This document shows, one piece after another, positions 23,079-31,100 of a stretch of 47,339 bases of DNA. This stretch comes from Candidatus Oscillibacter excrementavium (GTDB taxonomy: Bacteria > Bacillota > Clostridia > Oscillospirales > Oscillospiraceae): NCBI GenBank assembly GCA_019118505.1, contig DWYU01000108.1, positions 1 through 47,339 on the forward strand, read 5' to 3'. The position numbers were made by a program, and so were the translations under genes. Positions within the stretch are counted from its first letter, which is position 1. Every line of letters begins with the position of its first letter. The notes below the pieces were generated by a model. The model saw only the letters and a program-made list of their open reading frames with translations. It did not search any database and was not told the DNA's origin.

Positions 23079-24973
23079 CACAGGTAAAACTGACACGGGA
23101 CAGCTTCCATGTGTTCCAGGCCAACGCCCGGAACGCCCTGAAGCAGAGCCAGCAGGTGCCCTCCGTGCTGATCTGCGCCGGCACCGGCTGCATCGCCGGC
23201 GGCGCCATGAAGATCTACGACAACCTGAAGGCCGAGTGTGAGCAGCGGGGCCTGAAGGTGTACGTGGGCTTGAAGCACGACACCGATGAGGAGAAGAGTC
23301 TCCACGTGAAGATGAGCGGCTGCCACGGATTCTGCGAGATGGGCCCCCTGGTCCACATCGAGCCCATGGGGGTCATGTACATCCACGTGAAGCCGGAGGA
23401 CTGCCACGAGATCCTGGAAAAGACCGTGCTGGGCGGGGAGATCATCGACCGGCTGGTGTACCACCTGGACGGCGTGGCCTATCCCCGGCAGGCGGACATC
23501 CCCTTTTACAAGAAGCAGCACCGGGTGGTGCTGGAGAACTGCGGCAGCAGCGACGCCGAGGACATCGAGGAGTACATCGCCAAGGGCGGCTACGCCGGCT
23601 TTGAGAAGGCCCTGTTCGAGATGACGGATGAGGAGATCTGCCGGGACATCATCGACTCCGGCCTCCGGGGCCGCGGCGGCGGAGGCTTCCCCGCCGGCCA
23701 GAAGTGGGACGGCGCCCGGAAGCAGAAATCCTCGAAAAAGTACATCGTCTGCAACGGCGACGAGGGAGACCCCGGCGCCTTCATGGACCGGTCTATCATG
23801 GAGGGCAACCCCCACAGCATCCTGGAGGGCATGATGATCGCGGGCCTGGCCGCAGGCAGCGACGAGGGCTACATCTACGTCCGGGCGGAGTATCCCCTGG
23901 CGGTGAGCCGGCTGAAGGCCGCCATCGACAAGGCGGAGGAGTACGGCCTGCTGGGCGACCACATCATGGGCAGCGACTTCTCCTTCCGCATCCACGTGAA
24001 CCGGGGCGCCGGCGCCTTCGTCTGCGGTGAGGGCAGCGCCCTGACTGCCTCCATCGAGGGCAACCGGGGAATGCCCCGGGTCAAGCCCCCCCGGACCATT
24101 GAGCACGGATTGTGGGCGGAGCCCACGGTGCTGAACAACGTGGAGACCTTTGCCAACGTGCCGCTGATCATCCGCAACGGCGTGGACTGGTACCGGAGCA
24201 TCGGCACCAAGACCAGCCCCGGCACCAAGGCCTTCGCCCTGACGGGCAACGTGGTGAACACCGGCCTCATCGAGGTGCCCATGGGCACCACCATCCGGGA
24301 GGTGGTGTTCGACATCGGCGGCGGCATCCGCAACGGCAAGAAGTTCAAGGCCGTCCAGATCGGCGGTCCCTCCGGCGGCGCCACCACCGCCAGCAAGGAA
24401 CACCTGGACCTGCCCCTGGACTTTGACAGCCTGAAGAGCATCGGCGCCATGATCGGCTCCGGCGGCCTGGTGGTCATGGACGAGGACACCTGCATGGTGG
24501 AGACCGCCCGGTTCTTCATGGAGTTCACCCAGAAGGAGTCCTGCGGCAAGTGTGTCCCCTGCCGGGAGGGCACCAAGCGGATGCTGGAGATCCTGAACCG
24601 GATCATCGACAACAAGGGCACGCTGGAGGACCTGGACCTTCTGGAGGAGCTGGCGGACACCATCAGCAAAACGGCCCTGTGCGGCCTGGGGCAGAGCGCC
24701 TGCAAGCCGGTGCAGAGCACTCTGAAGTATTTCCGGGAGGAGTACCTCGCCCACGTGGTGGACCACCACTGCCCCATCTGCAACAAGGAGAAGCCCCACC
24801 CCACCATCGATCCGGAGAAGTGCAAGGGCTGCGGCAAGTGCCGGAAGAACTGCCCCATGGAGGCCATCACCGGCGCGCCCAAGCAGGTCCACGTCATCGA
24901 TCCGGAGAAGTGCATCAACTGCGGCGCCTGCGTGAGCAACTGCCCGTTCGGCGCCATCGCAGCCAGCAAGTGA
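23075..24973 (+). CDS. hydB: Electron-bifurcating hydrogenase, NuoF-like flavin/NADH subunit
   Basis: 632 residues, matching HydB of trimeric bifurcating hydrogenases. An N-terminal thioredoxin-like [2Fe-2S] domain (Cys34, Cys39, then the later pair in SGCHGFCEMG) is followed by the NuoF core. The NADH/FMN loop is GLRGRGGGGFPAGQKW (about 196-211), then CNGDEGDPGAFMDR and an SLBB region. The [4Fe-4S] motif SCGKCVPCREGTKRM lies near residue 488. The C-terminus adds two [4Fe-4S] ferredoxin motifs, CKGCGKCRKNCP and CINCGACVSNCP. This subunit is thought to be the site where electrons from NAD(P)H and ferredoxin are joined or split. It overlaps hydC by four bases. Confidence 0.94.
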   Translation: MTQVKLTRDSFHVFQANARNALKQSQQVPSVLICAGTGCIAGGAMKIYDNLKAECEQRGLKVYVGLKHDTDEEKSLHVKMSGCHGFCEMGPLVHIEPMGVMYIHVKPEDCHEILEKTVLGGEIIDRLVYHLDGVAYPRQADIPFYKKQHRVVLENCGSSDAEDIEEYIAKGGYAGFEKALFEMTDEEICRDIIDSGLRGRGGGGFPAGQKWDGARKQKSSKKYIVCNGDEGDPGAFMDRSIMEGNPHSILEGMMIAGLAAGSDEGYIYVRAEYPLAVSRLKAAIDKAEEYGLLGDHIMGSDFSFRIHVNRGAGAFVCGEGSALTASIEGNRGMPRVKPPRTIEHGLWAEPTVLNNVETFANVPLIIRNGVDWYRSIGTKTSPGTKAFALTGNVVNTGLIEVPMGTTIREVVFDIGGGIRNGKKFKAVQIGGPSGGATTASKEHLDLPLDFDSLKSIGAMIGSGGLVVMDEDTCMVETARFFMEFTQKESCGKCVPCREGTKRMLEILNRIIDNKGTLEDLDLLEELADTISKTALCGLGQSACKPVQSTLKYFREEYLAHVVDHHCPICNKEKPHPTIDPEKCKGCGKCRKNCPMEAITGAPKQVHVIDPEKCINCGACVSNCPFGAIAASK

Positions 24974-24986
24974 GGAGGGGAGAACC

Positions 24987-26693
24987 ATGGCAAAGGGAAT
25001 TATGTACATCGACGGCCAGCGGGTGCCCTTCGACGGGGAGAAAAACGTCCTGGCTGTGATCCGGAAGGCCGGCATCGACATGCCTACCTTCTGCTACTAT
25101 TCGGAACTGTCTGTTTACGGCGCCTGCCGGATGTGCGTGGTGGAGGACGAGCGGGGCAAGGTCGACGCCTCCTGCTCCATGGAGCCCCGGGACGGCATGG
25201 TGATCCGCACCAACACCGCCCGGCTCCTGAAGCACCGGCGGATGATCCTGGAGCTGATGCTGTCCTCCCACTGCCGGGACTGCACCACCTGCGAGAAGAG
25301 CGGCAGCTGCCGCCTCCAGGACCTGGCCCTGCGGTTCGGCGTGCGGCACGTCCGCTTCCAGGATACCCGGCCGGTCTATGAGAAGGACCACTCCTCGCCG
25401 GCCATCGTCCGGGATCCCAACAAGTGCATCCTGTGCGGCGACTGTGTGCGGGTGTGCGAGGAGATGCAGGGCATGAGCATCCTGAACTTCGCCAACCGGG
25501 GCAGCGACCTGGTGGTGTGCCCGGCCTTTGACCGGAAGCTCAGCGAGACCCACTGCATCAGCTGCGGTCAGTGCGCCGCCGCCTGCCCCACCGGCGCCAT
25601 CACCATCCGGGATGAGATCGGCAAGGCGTGGCGGGAGCTGTATGACCCCAAGAAGCGGGTGGTGTTCCAGATCGCCCCGGCGGTCCGGGTGGCGGTGGGC
25701 GAGGCCTTCGGCCTGGAGCCCGGCACCAACGCCCTGGACAAGCTGGTGTCCGCCCTGAAGATGATGGGCGCCGACGAGGTGTATGACACCACCTTCGGCG
25801 CGGATCTGACTGTGATGGAGGAGGCAGACGAGTTCCTGGAGCGGCTGAAGAAGGGCGGGCCCTTCCCCATGTTCACCAGCTGCTGCCCGGCGTGGGTGAA
25901 ATATGTAGAGGAGGAGCGGCCCCACCTGCTGAAGAACATCTCCACCTGCAAGTCCCCCATGGAGATGTTCGCCGCCGTGCTGAAGGACCAGTACGCCAAG
26001 AAGGACGCGGAGGACGGCCGCACCACCTATCACATCGCCGTCATGCCCTGCACCGCCAAGAAGATGGAGGCCAAGCGGCCGGAGTTCCAGCATGACGGAA
26101 AGCCGGATGTGGACCTGGTGCTGACCACCCAGGAGATCATCACCATGATCAAGGAGTCCGGCATCCGGTTCGCGGAGCTGGAGGGCGAATCTCCGGAGAT
26201 GCCCTTCGGCATGGGCACCGGCGCGGCGGTGATCTTCGGCACCACCGGCGGCGTGGCGGAGGCTGTGGCCCGCCGGGTGGTGGAGGACAAGTCCAAAAAC
26301 ACCCTCCAGGCCATCGAGTTCTCCGGCATCCGGGGCAGCGACACCATCCGTGCGGTGACGCTGCCGGTGGGAGACCGGGCCCTGCGGATTGCGGTGGTCC
26401 ACGGCCTGGTGAACGCCCAGAAGCTGCTGGACGACATCGAGGCGGGCCGGGAGTACTTCGACCTGGTGGAGGTCATGACCTGCAAGACCGGCTGCGTGGG
26501 CGGCGCGGGCCAGCCCTATGGGCTGATCCCCACCAAGCGCCAGCGGGCGGAGGGCCTCTACGAGGCGGACCGCACCGCCCTCATCAAGCGCTCTGAGCGC
26601 AACCCCATGGTGGAGCAGCTGCTGGAGGGCCCCATCAAGGGCCGCACCCATGAGCTGCTCCATGTGGAGTACAAGGTCCCCAACCAGGTGTGA
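24987..26693 (+). CDS. hydA: [FeFe] hydrogenase catalytic subunit, bifurcating type
   Basis: 568 residues. Domains: N-terminal [2Fe-2S] (Cys36, 47, 50, 63), His-Cys [4Fe-4S] (His95, Cys99, 102, 108), two [4Fe-4S] motifs (Cys147-157 and Cys190-200), then the H-cluster domain. The three H-cluster signatures are TSCCPAW (297-303), MPCTAKKME (353-361) and EVMTCKTGCVGGAGQP (495-510). All four H-cluster cysteines are present, but the third signature departs from the common MACPGGCxxGGGQP. The small-subunit-like tail (HELLHVEY) follows. It lacks the extra C-terminal [2Fe-2S] domain of longer HydA proteins such as Thermotoga's. It evolves or consumes H2 coupled to NAD(P)H and ferredoxin. The start follows GAGGGGAGAACC, 13 bases after hydB. 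Confidence 0.93.
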   Translation: MAKGIMYIDGQRVPFDGEKNVLAVIRKAGIDMPTFCYYSELSVYGACRMCVVEDERGKVDASCSMEPRDGMVIRTNTARLLKHRRMILELMLSSHCRDCTTCEKSGSCRLQDLALRFGVRHVRFQDTRPVYEKDHSSPAIVRDPNKCILCGDCVRVCEEMQGMSILNFANRGSDLVVCPAFDRKLSETHCISCGQCAAACPTGAITIRDEIGKAWRELYDPKKRVVFQIAPAVRVAVGEAFGLEPGTNALDKLVSALKMMGADEVYDTTFGADLTVMEEADEFLERLKKGGPFPMFTSCCPAWVKYVEEERPHLLKNISTCKSPMEMFAAVLKDQYAKKDAEDGRTTYHIAVMPCTAKKMEAKRPEFQHDGKPDVDLVLTTQEIITMIKESGIRFAELEGESPEMPFGMGTGAAVIFGTTGGVAEAVARRVVEDKSKNTLQAIEFSGIRGSDTIRAVTLPVGDRALRIAVVHGLVNAQKLLDDIEAGREYFDLVEVMTCKTGCVGGAGQPYGLIPTKRQRAEGLYEADRTALIKRSERNPMVEQLLEGPIKGRTHELLHVEYKVPNQV

Positions 26694-26702
26694 GAACAAC
26701 AG

Positions 26703-26733
26703 ACAGGACCAGAGGCACTGCCTCTGGTCCTGT
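26703..26733 (+). terminator. Terminator of hydCBA
   Basis: ACAGGACCAGAGGC (26703-26716), loop ACT, exact complement 26720-26733. Confidence 0.8.
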
Positions 26734-26891
26734 TCGTCCATGGCGGAAGAAAGCTGGGAGCGGAGCGTGAAGGATGGTTAGGAGGTGTGGAGTCCGGCGG
26801 GGCCGGGCGGATTCAAATCGTTCCGCCTGCGGCGGAACATATCGAGTCCCCATTCCGAACCCCACCTACGGCATAGCTGCGGAAAAGACCC

Positions 26892-26920
26892 TTGCAATTT
26901 CCCGGCAAATTGGGTATGGT
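26892..26920 (+). promoter_or_regulatory. Promoter of the 26951-28209 pair
   Basis: TTGCAA (26892-26897), 17-bp spacer, TATGGT (26915-26920), 30 bases before the GTG start. The preceding intergenic DNA (26734-26890) holds a perfect small hairpin GTTCCGCC-TGC-GGCGGAAC at 26820-26838 and no gene. Confidence 0.6.
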
Positions 26921-26950
26921 AGAGAAAAACCGCGAAAGGAGGGGGAGACC

Positions 26951-27358
26951 GTGATCCTGATTGCCTGTGTGGACGGTCGAAACGGCATGGCCTTCAACCG
27001 CCGCCGGCAGAGCCGGGACCGGGCGGTGCGGGCGGATCTGCTGGCGGAGATCGGGGAGAGGCCGCTGTGGGTGAATGCCGCCACCGCCCGCCAGTTCGCC
27101 CCGGAGGAACAGCCCCGTCTCCGGGTGGACCCGGCGTTTTTGGAGCAGGCGGGGCCGGGGGAGCCCTGCTTTGTGGAGGACCGCTCCGTGGCGCCCTTTG
27201 CCGGGCGGGCGGAGCAGGTGATCCTCTACCGCTGGGACCGGGCCTATCCGGCGGACCTGTTCTGGGACCTGCCCCTGGAGGGCTGGACCCTGGCCCGGCG
27301 GGAGGAGTTCCCCGGTTTCTCCCACAAACTCATCACAAAGGAAGTCTATATCCCATGA
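26951..27358 (+). CDS. Uncharacterised conserved protein, coupled to nuclease gene
   Basis: 135 residues, cytosolic, with no signal peptide. ILIACVDGRNGMAFNRRRQS, then RDRAVRADLL near the N-terminus, LWVNAATARQF, PCFVED and VILYRWDRAYPADLFWDLPL (here ILYRWDRAYPADLFWDL) recur in a family common in Lachnospiraceae and Oscillospiraceae. Members are sometimes labelled 'ribonuclease Z' in databases. It lacks the HxHxDH metal-binding signature of real RNase Z, so I do not adopt that name. The start is GTG at 26951 after AAAGGAGGGGG. Its stop overlaps the ATG of the nuclease lipoprotein gene (ATGA at 27355-27358), so the two are co-translated and may work together. Confidence 0.75.
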   Translation: MILIACVDGRNGMAFNRRRQSRDRAVRADLLAEIGERPLWVNAATARQFAPEEQPRLRVDPAFLEQAGPGEPCFVEDRSVAPFAGRAEQVILYRWDRAYPADLFWDLPLEGWTLARREEFPGFSHKLITKEVYIP

Positions 27359-28209
27359 ATCGAATCCGCATTTCCCTGACAGCCGCGCTGCTGTCCCTGT
27401 GTCTGCTCCTCACCGGCTGCATGCCCCCGGCGGAGGGGACCGTCACCTCCTTCTCCCTGGAGGAGCTTCCGGCCTATTCCGGGGATCCCTATGTGGTCAT
27501 CGACGACAACCAGCCGGACTTTCCGGAGGAGGACCGGACCTCCACGGAGTCCTTTGAGACCTACAGCCCTCTGGACGCCCTGGGCCGCTGCGGCACGGCA
27601 TACGCCAACATCGGCCGGGACCTGATGCCCACCGAGGACCGGGAGAGCATCAGCTCCGTCACCCCCACCGGCTGGATCAACAGACAGTACGACGGGGAGT
27701 ATCTGTACAACCGCTGCCACCTGATCGGCTTTCAGCTGACCGGGGAGAACGCCAACGAGGAGAACCTCATCACCGGCACCCGGTACATGAACGTGGATGG
27801 GATGCTGCCCTTTGAAAACCTGGTGGCGGACTATGTGACGGAGACGGACAACCACGTCCTCTACCGGGTGACCCCGGTGTTCGAGGGCCAGAACCTGGTG
27901 GCCAGCGGCGTCCAGATGGAGGCCTGGTCCGTGGAGGACGAGGGGGACGGCGTGTGCTTCAACGTCTATGTGTACAACGTCCAGCCCGGCGTCACCATCG
28001 ACTACGCCACCGGCGAGAGCTGGCAGGAGGGGGCGGAGCCGTCAGACGGGGACGTGACGTACATCCTGAATACCAGCAGCCATAAATTCCACTACCCGGA
28101 CTGTGCCGGCGTGGCCAACATGAGCGACGCCAACAAGGAGACCTACACCGGCAGCCGGGAGGACCTGATCGCCCAGGGGTACGAGCCCTGCGGCCAGTGC
28201 AAGCCGTAA
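27355..28209 (+). CDS. Secreted DNA/RNA non-specific endonuclease lipoprotein
   Basis: 284 residues. A lipoprotein signal ends at LLLTGC (Cys22). The nuclease domain resembles the EndA/NucA-like beta-beta-alpha-metal family: YNRCHLIGFQLTGENANEEN carries the catalytic His and metal-binding Asn residues in place of the usual DRGH/NRGH, and NLITGTRYMNVDGMLPFEN follows. A separate C-terminal module, YILNTSSHKFHYPDCAGV, then CGQCKP, has the His/Cys pattern of Ada-type or similar zinc-binding tails found on several secreted clostridial nucleases. The likely role is degradation of extracellular nucleic acid for nutrition or uptake. It is coupled to the upstream 135-residue protein and ends at a strong terminator. 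Confidence 0.88.
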   Translation: MNRIRISLTAALLSLCLLLTGCMPPAEGTVTSFSLEELPAYSGDPYVVIDDNQPDFPEEDRTSTESFETYSPLDALGRCGTAYANIGRDLMPTEDRESISSVTPTGWINRQYDGEYLYNRCHLIGFQLTGENANEENLITGTRYMNVDGMLPFENLVADYVTETDNHVLYRVTPVFEGQNLVASGVQMEAWSVEDEGDGVCFNVYVYNVQPGVTIDYATGESWQEGAEPSDGDVTYILNTSSHKFHYPDCAGVANMSDANKETYTGSREDLIAQGYEPCGQCKP

Positions 28210-28215
28210 CGAAAC

Positions 28216-28249
28216 GCCGCCCGGAGCCTCTGGCTCCGGGCGGCATTTT
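28216..28249. terminator. Terminator of the nuclease gene
   Basis: GCCGCCCGGAGCC (28216-28228), loop TCT, GGCTCCGGGCGGC (28232-28244), then ATTTTT. The minus-strand Cys-rich gene ends nine bases beyond, so this hairpin may serve both. Confidence 0.88.
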
Positions 28250-28257
28250 TGGGCGCC

Positions 28258-28500
28258 TCAACAGCAGCAGTTCACCGGACGGACGCTGTCGGCGGTGATT
28301 TGAGGCGGGCAGCTCCGGGTCATGGCACCGCTGTACTCGATGCAGACCTGCTGTCCCACCCGGAAGCAGCAGGCGTTGTCGGTATGGACCAGGACCTGCT
28401 GACAGGTCTCGTGGTCGCAGACGCACAGCTCACAGGGGCAGACCCGCAGGACAGTGGCGCACATGGTGGCGGACTCGCAGGAAGTGCTCTCCATTTCCAT
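28258..28500 (-). CDS. Cysteine-rich small protein, unknown
   Basis: 80 residues with 14 cysteines, including a dense block CPCELCVCDHETC (residues 21-33), ACC at 43-45 and a terminal CCC. The middle reads VLVHTDNACCFRVGQQVCIE and the end PPQITADSVRPVNCCC, so the cysteines form two clusters around a conserved-looking core. The ATG at 28500 has GAGGAGG eight bases before it. No signal peptide or membrane segment is visible. The composition suggests metal binding or disulfide crosslinking, for instance in a spore coat, but neither is shown. It is divergent from greA. Confidence 0.7.
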   Translation of the reverse strand: MEMESTSCESATMCATVLRVCPCELCVCDHETCQQVLVHTDNACCFRVGQQVCIEYSGAMTRSCPPQITADSVRPVNCCC

Positions 28501-28549
28501 AGCCTCCTCAACTTGTGATACAGTCCAGTCTATGCCCGGCGGGCCGGGG

Positions 28550-28578
28550 TTGTGCTTTCCGGCGGGACATGGTAGAAT
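28550..28578 (+). promoter_or_regulatory. Promoter of greA operon
   Basis: TTGTGC (28550-28555), 17-bp spacer, TAGAAT (28573-28578). The leader is about 60 nt and ends in GGAAAGGAAG before the ATG. Confidence 0.6.
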
Positions 28579-28644
28579 AGCCCCAGGGCGGCGGGGCCGC
28601 CCGTTCCGCCGGACGCTCCGGCGGATTGGAAAGGAAGCTGTGAC

Positions 28645-29148
28645 ATGTACGACGAACTGACGGAAGTGGACATCAAGAAGATGCAGGAGGAGATCGACTA
28701 CCGGACCCGGGTCCTCCGGCCCCAGCTGATCGAGGAGGTGCAGACGGCCCGCGCCTTCGGCGACCTCAGCGAGAACTACGAGTACAAATGCGCCAAACAG
28801 GCCAAGAACCGCAACGACAGCCGCATCCGCTACCTGGAGCGGATGATCCGCACTGCCAAGGTCATCGAGGTGAAGGACCAGGGAGACCGGGCGGGCTTGT
28901 TCGACAAGGTCACCATCTACAACGAGCTGGCGAAGCAGGAGATGACCCTCCAGATCGTCACCACCCTGCGGCAGGACGCTTTGAAAGGCCTCATCAGCAA
29001 GGAGTCCCCGGTGGGCCGTGCCCTGCTGGGCCATCAGGTGGGAGAACGGGTCCAGGTCCAGGTGAGCCCGGAGCTGAAATACTGGGTGGAGATCCGGGCC
29101 ATCGAGAAGGGCCAGGACGACGAGAGCCTGGAGATCAGCAGCTACTGA
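28645..29148 (+). CDS. greA: GreA/GreB-type transcript cleavage factor
   Basis: 167 residues, close to the GreA norm (about 158). It has an N-terminal coiled coil (about 7-80) whose tip carries GDLSENYEYK, with acidic residues Asp40 and Glu43 that reach the RNA polymerase active site. A C-terminal FKBP-like domain follows (VTIYNELAKQEMTLQIV, SPVGRALLGHQVGERVQV). GreA rescues backtracked RNA polymerase by stimulating transcript cleavage. The ArsC-like gene starts 30 bases downstream, so the unit is greA - arsC-like - dus. Confidence 0.92.
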   Translation: MYDELTEVDIKKMQEEIDYRTRVLRPQLIEEVQTARAFGDLSENYEYKCAKQAKNRNDSRIRYLERMIRTAKVIEVKDQGDRAGLFDKVTIYNELAKQEMTLQIVTTLRQDALKGLISKESPVGRALLGHQVGERVQVQVSPELKYWVEIRAIEKGQDDESLEISSY

Positions 29149-29178
29149 GCGGAGATAAAAAGAGAAGGAGAGACTATC

Positions 29179-29529
29179 ATGCTGTTTCTGTGGTACCCCA
29201 AGTGCACCACCTGCCAGAGGGCCAAGGCCTTTCTGGATGAGCGGGGCGCCTCTTACGAGGCCCGGGACATCAAGCTGGAAAATCCCGCGGCGGACGAGCT
29301 GCGAACCTGGTGGCAGAAGAGCGGCCTGCCCCTGAAGAAGTTCTTCAACACCAGCGGCCTCCAGTACAAGGCCCTGGGGCTGAAGGACAAGCTGCCGGAG
29401 ATGAGCGAGGAGGAGCAGCTGGCCCTGCTGGCCACCGACGGGATGCTGGTGAAGCGGCCCATCCTGGTGGGTGAGGACTTCGTCCTCACCGGCTTCCGCC
29501 CGGCGGAGTGGGAGACGGCCCTGGGATGA
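29179..29529 (+). CDS. ArsC/Spx-family thioredoxin-fold protein
   Basis: 116 residues, the typical length for ArsC-like/Spx/MgsR proteins. The N-terminal strand LFLWYPKCTTCQRAKAFLD holds a CxxC pair (Cys9, Cys12) as in Spx and YffB. Later pieces PLKKFFNTSGLQYKALGLK, then MLVKRPILVGEDFVLTGFRP (here KRPILVGEDFVLTGFRP), are also family hallmarks. Classical arsenate reductases keep one Cys plus three Arg. The CxxC here fits the Spx/YffB side better, but it could be a thiol reductase rather than a transcription regulator. Its stop overlaps the dus start by four bases. A role in redox stress is inferred from the fold only. Confidence 0.82.
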   Translation: MLFLWYPKCTTCQRAKAFLDERGASYEARDIKLENPAADELRTWWQKSGLPLKKFFNTSGLQYKALGLKDKLPEMSEEEQLALLATDGMLVKRPILVGEDFVLTGFRPAEWETALG

Positions 29530-30491
29530 TCCAACGGTATGACTTCGCCCCCCTGGACGGCATCACCAAGGTGGTGTTCCGGCAGGTGTACCACCGGCTG
29601 TTCGGCGGGGCGGACCGGTATTTCCTCCCCTTTTTCTCCCCCACAGACCAGCACATCCTCACCAAGCGGGACCGGCGGGAGCTGGACCCGGCGGCCAACG
29701 CCGGGCTGCGGGTGGTGCCCCAGGTGATGACCCGCCGGGCGCCGGACTTCCTGTGGGCGGCGGAACTTCTGGAGGATATGGGCTACACCGAGGTGAACCT
29801 GAACCTGGGGTGTCCCTCCGGCACGGTCACCGCCAAGGGCAAGGGCTCCGGATTCCTGGCAAAGCCCGAGGAGCTGGAGCGGTTTTTCGACGAGGTGTTC
29901 GCCTCCGTGAAGCTGCCGGTGTCCGTCAAGACCCGGCTGGGGGTGAAGGAGCCGGAGGAATTTGAGCGGCTGCTGGAGATCTACAACCGCTATTCCATCG
30001 CCTGTCTCACCATCCACCCCCGGGTGCAGAAGCAGTTCTACAAGGGGACTGTGTACCGGGACTGGTTCGCCTGGGCGGCGGAGCGGAGCCGGAATCCCCT
30101 GTGCTACAACGGGGATTTGGTGACGGTGGAGGACTGCGGGGCCTTTGAGGCGGACTTTCCCGCCATTGACGCGGTGATGATCGGCCGGGGGGCTGTCGCG
30201 GACCCGGCCCTGTTCCGGAAGCTCCGGGGCGGTACCCCCGCCACCCGGCGGGAGATCCAGACCTTCACCCGGACGCTGTACCAGTCCTATCAGGAGTTCT
30301 ACGGCCAGGTGGGCCCGGCGGCCCAGCGGATGAAGGAGGTCTGGTTCTTCCTGATCCGCCTGTTCGAGGGAGGCGAGCGCCACCACAAGAGGATGCGCCG
30401 CCTTCGGACACCGGCGGAGTACGAGGCGGTGGAGGCCGCCATCTTCCAGGAGCTGCCTCTGCGGGACCACGCGGAGGGGGCGTTTGGATAA
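29526..30491 (+). CDS. tRNA-dihydrouridine synthase family protein
   Basis: 321 residues, an FMN TIM-barrel enzyme that reduces uridines in the tRNA D-loop. YDFAPLDGITKVVFRQ begins the barrel. NLNLGCPSGTVTAKGKGSGF at 91-110 carries the catalytic Cys96 and the RNA-binding lysines. VSVKTRLGVKEPEEF, LTIHPRVQKQFYKG and VMIGRGAVADPALF complete the family pattern. The members common in Clostridia form a group apart from DusA/B/C, so no subtype letter is given. It starts in the ATGA overlap with the ArsC-like gene. Confidence 0.9.
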   Translation: MIQRYDFAPLDGITKVVFRQVYHRLFGGADRYFLPFFSPTDQHILTKRDRRELDPAANAGLRVVPQVMTRRAPDFLWAAELLEDMGYTEVNLNLGCPSGTVTAKGKGSGFLAKPEELERFFDEVFASVKLPVSVKTRLGVKEPEEFERLLEIYNRYSIACLTIHPRVQKQFYKGTVYRDWFAWAAERSRNPLCYNGDLVTVEDCGAFEADFPAIDAVMIGRGAVADPALFRKLRGGTPATRREIQTFTRTLYQSYQEFYGQVGPAAQRMKEVWFFLIRLFEGGERHHKRMRRLRTPAEYEAVEAAIFQELPLRDHAEGAFG

Positions 30492-30497
30492 ATAAGG

Positions 30498-30530
30498 CGA
30501 GACCGGGGGACGGAGTCCTCCGGTCTCGTT
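30498..30530. terminator. Terminator between dus and PPC genes
   Basis: CGAGACCGGGGGA (30498-30510) pairs with TCCTCCGGTCTCG (30516-30528) with one mismatch, then TTT. It lies between converging genes. Confidence 0.75.
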
Positions 30531-30539
30531 TCCGCGTAT

Positions 30540-30959
30540 TCAGAAGGAGATCAGGTTCAGCCCCACCTCGTCGCTGAACGCCCGGTCTGTCCGGCCCGGC
30601 AGGCAGGTGACCGTCAGCTCGCAGGTGGCGCTGATGACGGCCTCGTTCAGATGCCCGCCGAAGGCGCGGCCCTGCTGGTCCGCCGCGCACATGTGGACGT
30701 GGCAGTAAAAGGCGTCATCCATGGTGTTGATGGTGCCCACCAGGGAGACGATCTCGTACACCCCCTGGAAGCGGTTGGACTGGTAGACCTTGGCGCCGGG
30801 GTCGAATACCCCCACGGTGAAGTCCTTTACAGCGCCCAGGCCGGTGATGGATGCCAGCTTGACCCCCTCTGCCTCCGCAAAGACCTTCAGCTGGGTCAGG
30901 ATCTCCTCGTCCCGGTCGATGCGGACGATGTAGGTGTCTCCGAATTTCCGGTATTCCAT
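30540..30959 (-). CDS. PPC (DUF296) domain protein
   Basis: 139 residues, a single PPC domain. The conserved core shows ASITGLGAVKDFTVGVFD, the HVHMCAADQQGRAFGGHL metal-site region (HVH and GGHL) and the end VGLNLISF. In plants the domain accompanies AT-hook proteins. Bacterial stand-alone versions form trimers with a bound metal and are often called DNA-binding without direct proof. Length and motifs are complete. The ATG at 30959 follows AGGAGGAAG. It has its own promoter at 30992-31020 and shares the terminator with dus. Confidence 0.88.
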   Translation of the reverse strand: MEYRKFGDTYIVRIDRDEEILTQLKVFAEAEGVKLASITGLGAVKDFTVGVFDPGAKVYQSNRFQGVYEIVSLVGTINTMDDAFYCHVHMCAADQQGRAFGGHLNEAVISATCELTVTCLPGRTDRAFSDEVGLNLISF

Positions 30960-30991
30960 AAAAGCTTCCTCCTGTTTTGAAATACCAGGCT

Positions 30992-31020
30992 ACCATATCA
31001 CATTTTTTCCTCCGCCGCAA
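30992..31020 (-). promoter_or_regulatory. Promoter of the PPC gene
   Basis: Minus strand: TTGCGG (31020-31015), 17-bp spacer, TATGGT (30997-30992). Confidence 0.6.
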
Positions 31021-31050
31021 GGCCCTGAGGCGGGCGCAACGGTTTCTTGC

Positions 31051-31080
31051 GTGACAATTCCCGCGGATCTGTGGTATGCT
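31051..31080 (+). promoter_or_regulatory. Promoter of the broken XRE gene
   Basis: GTGACA (31051-31056), 18-bp spacer, TATGCT (31075-31080), 20 bases before the ATG. The promoter is intact although the gene is not. Confidence 0.5.
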
Positions 31081-31100
31081 GAGACCGGGAGGCGAAACTT

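Noticed and set aside
22868-26741. Long minus-strand frames opposite hydB and hydA
   Set aside because: They are shadows of the hydrogenase genes, with no ribosome binding sites and no recognisable domains.
26800-26870. tRNA-like words (ATTCAAATC, ATCGAGTCCCC) and a hairpin upstream of 26951
   Set aside because: The stems needed for a T-arm or acceptor arm do not pair on either strand, so no tRNA or tRNA fragment is called.
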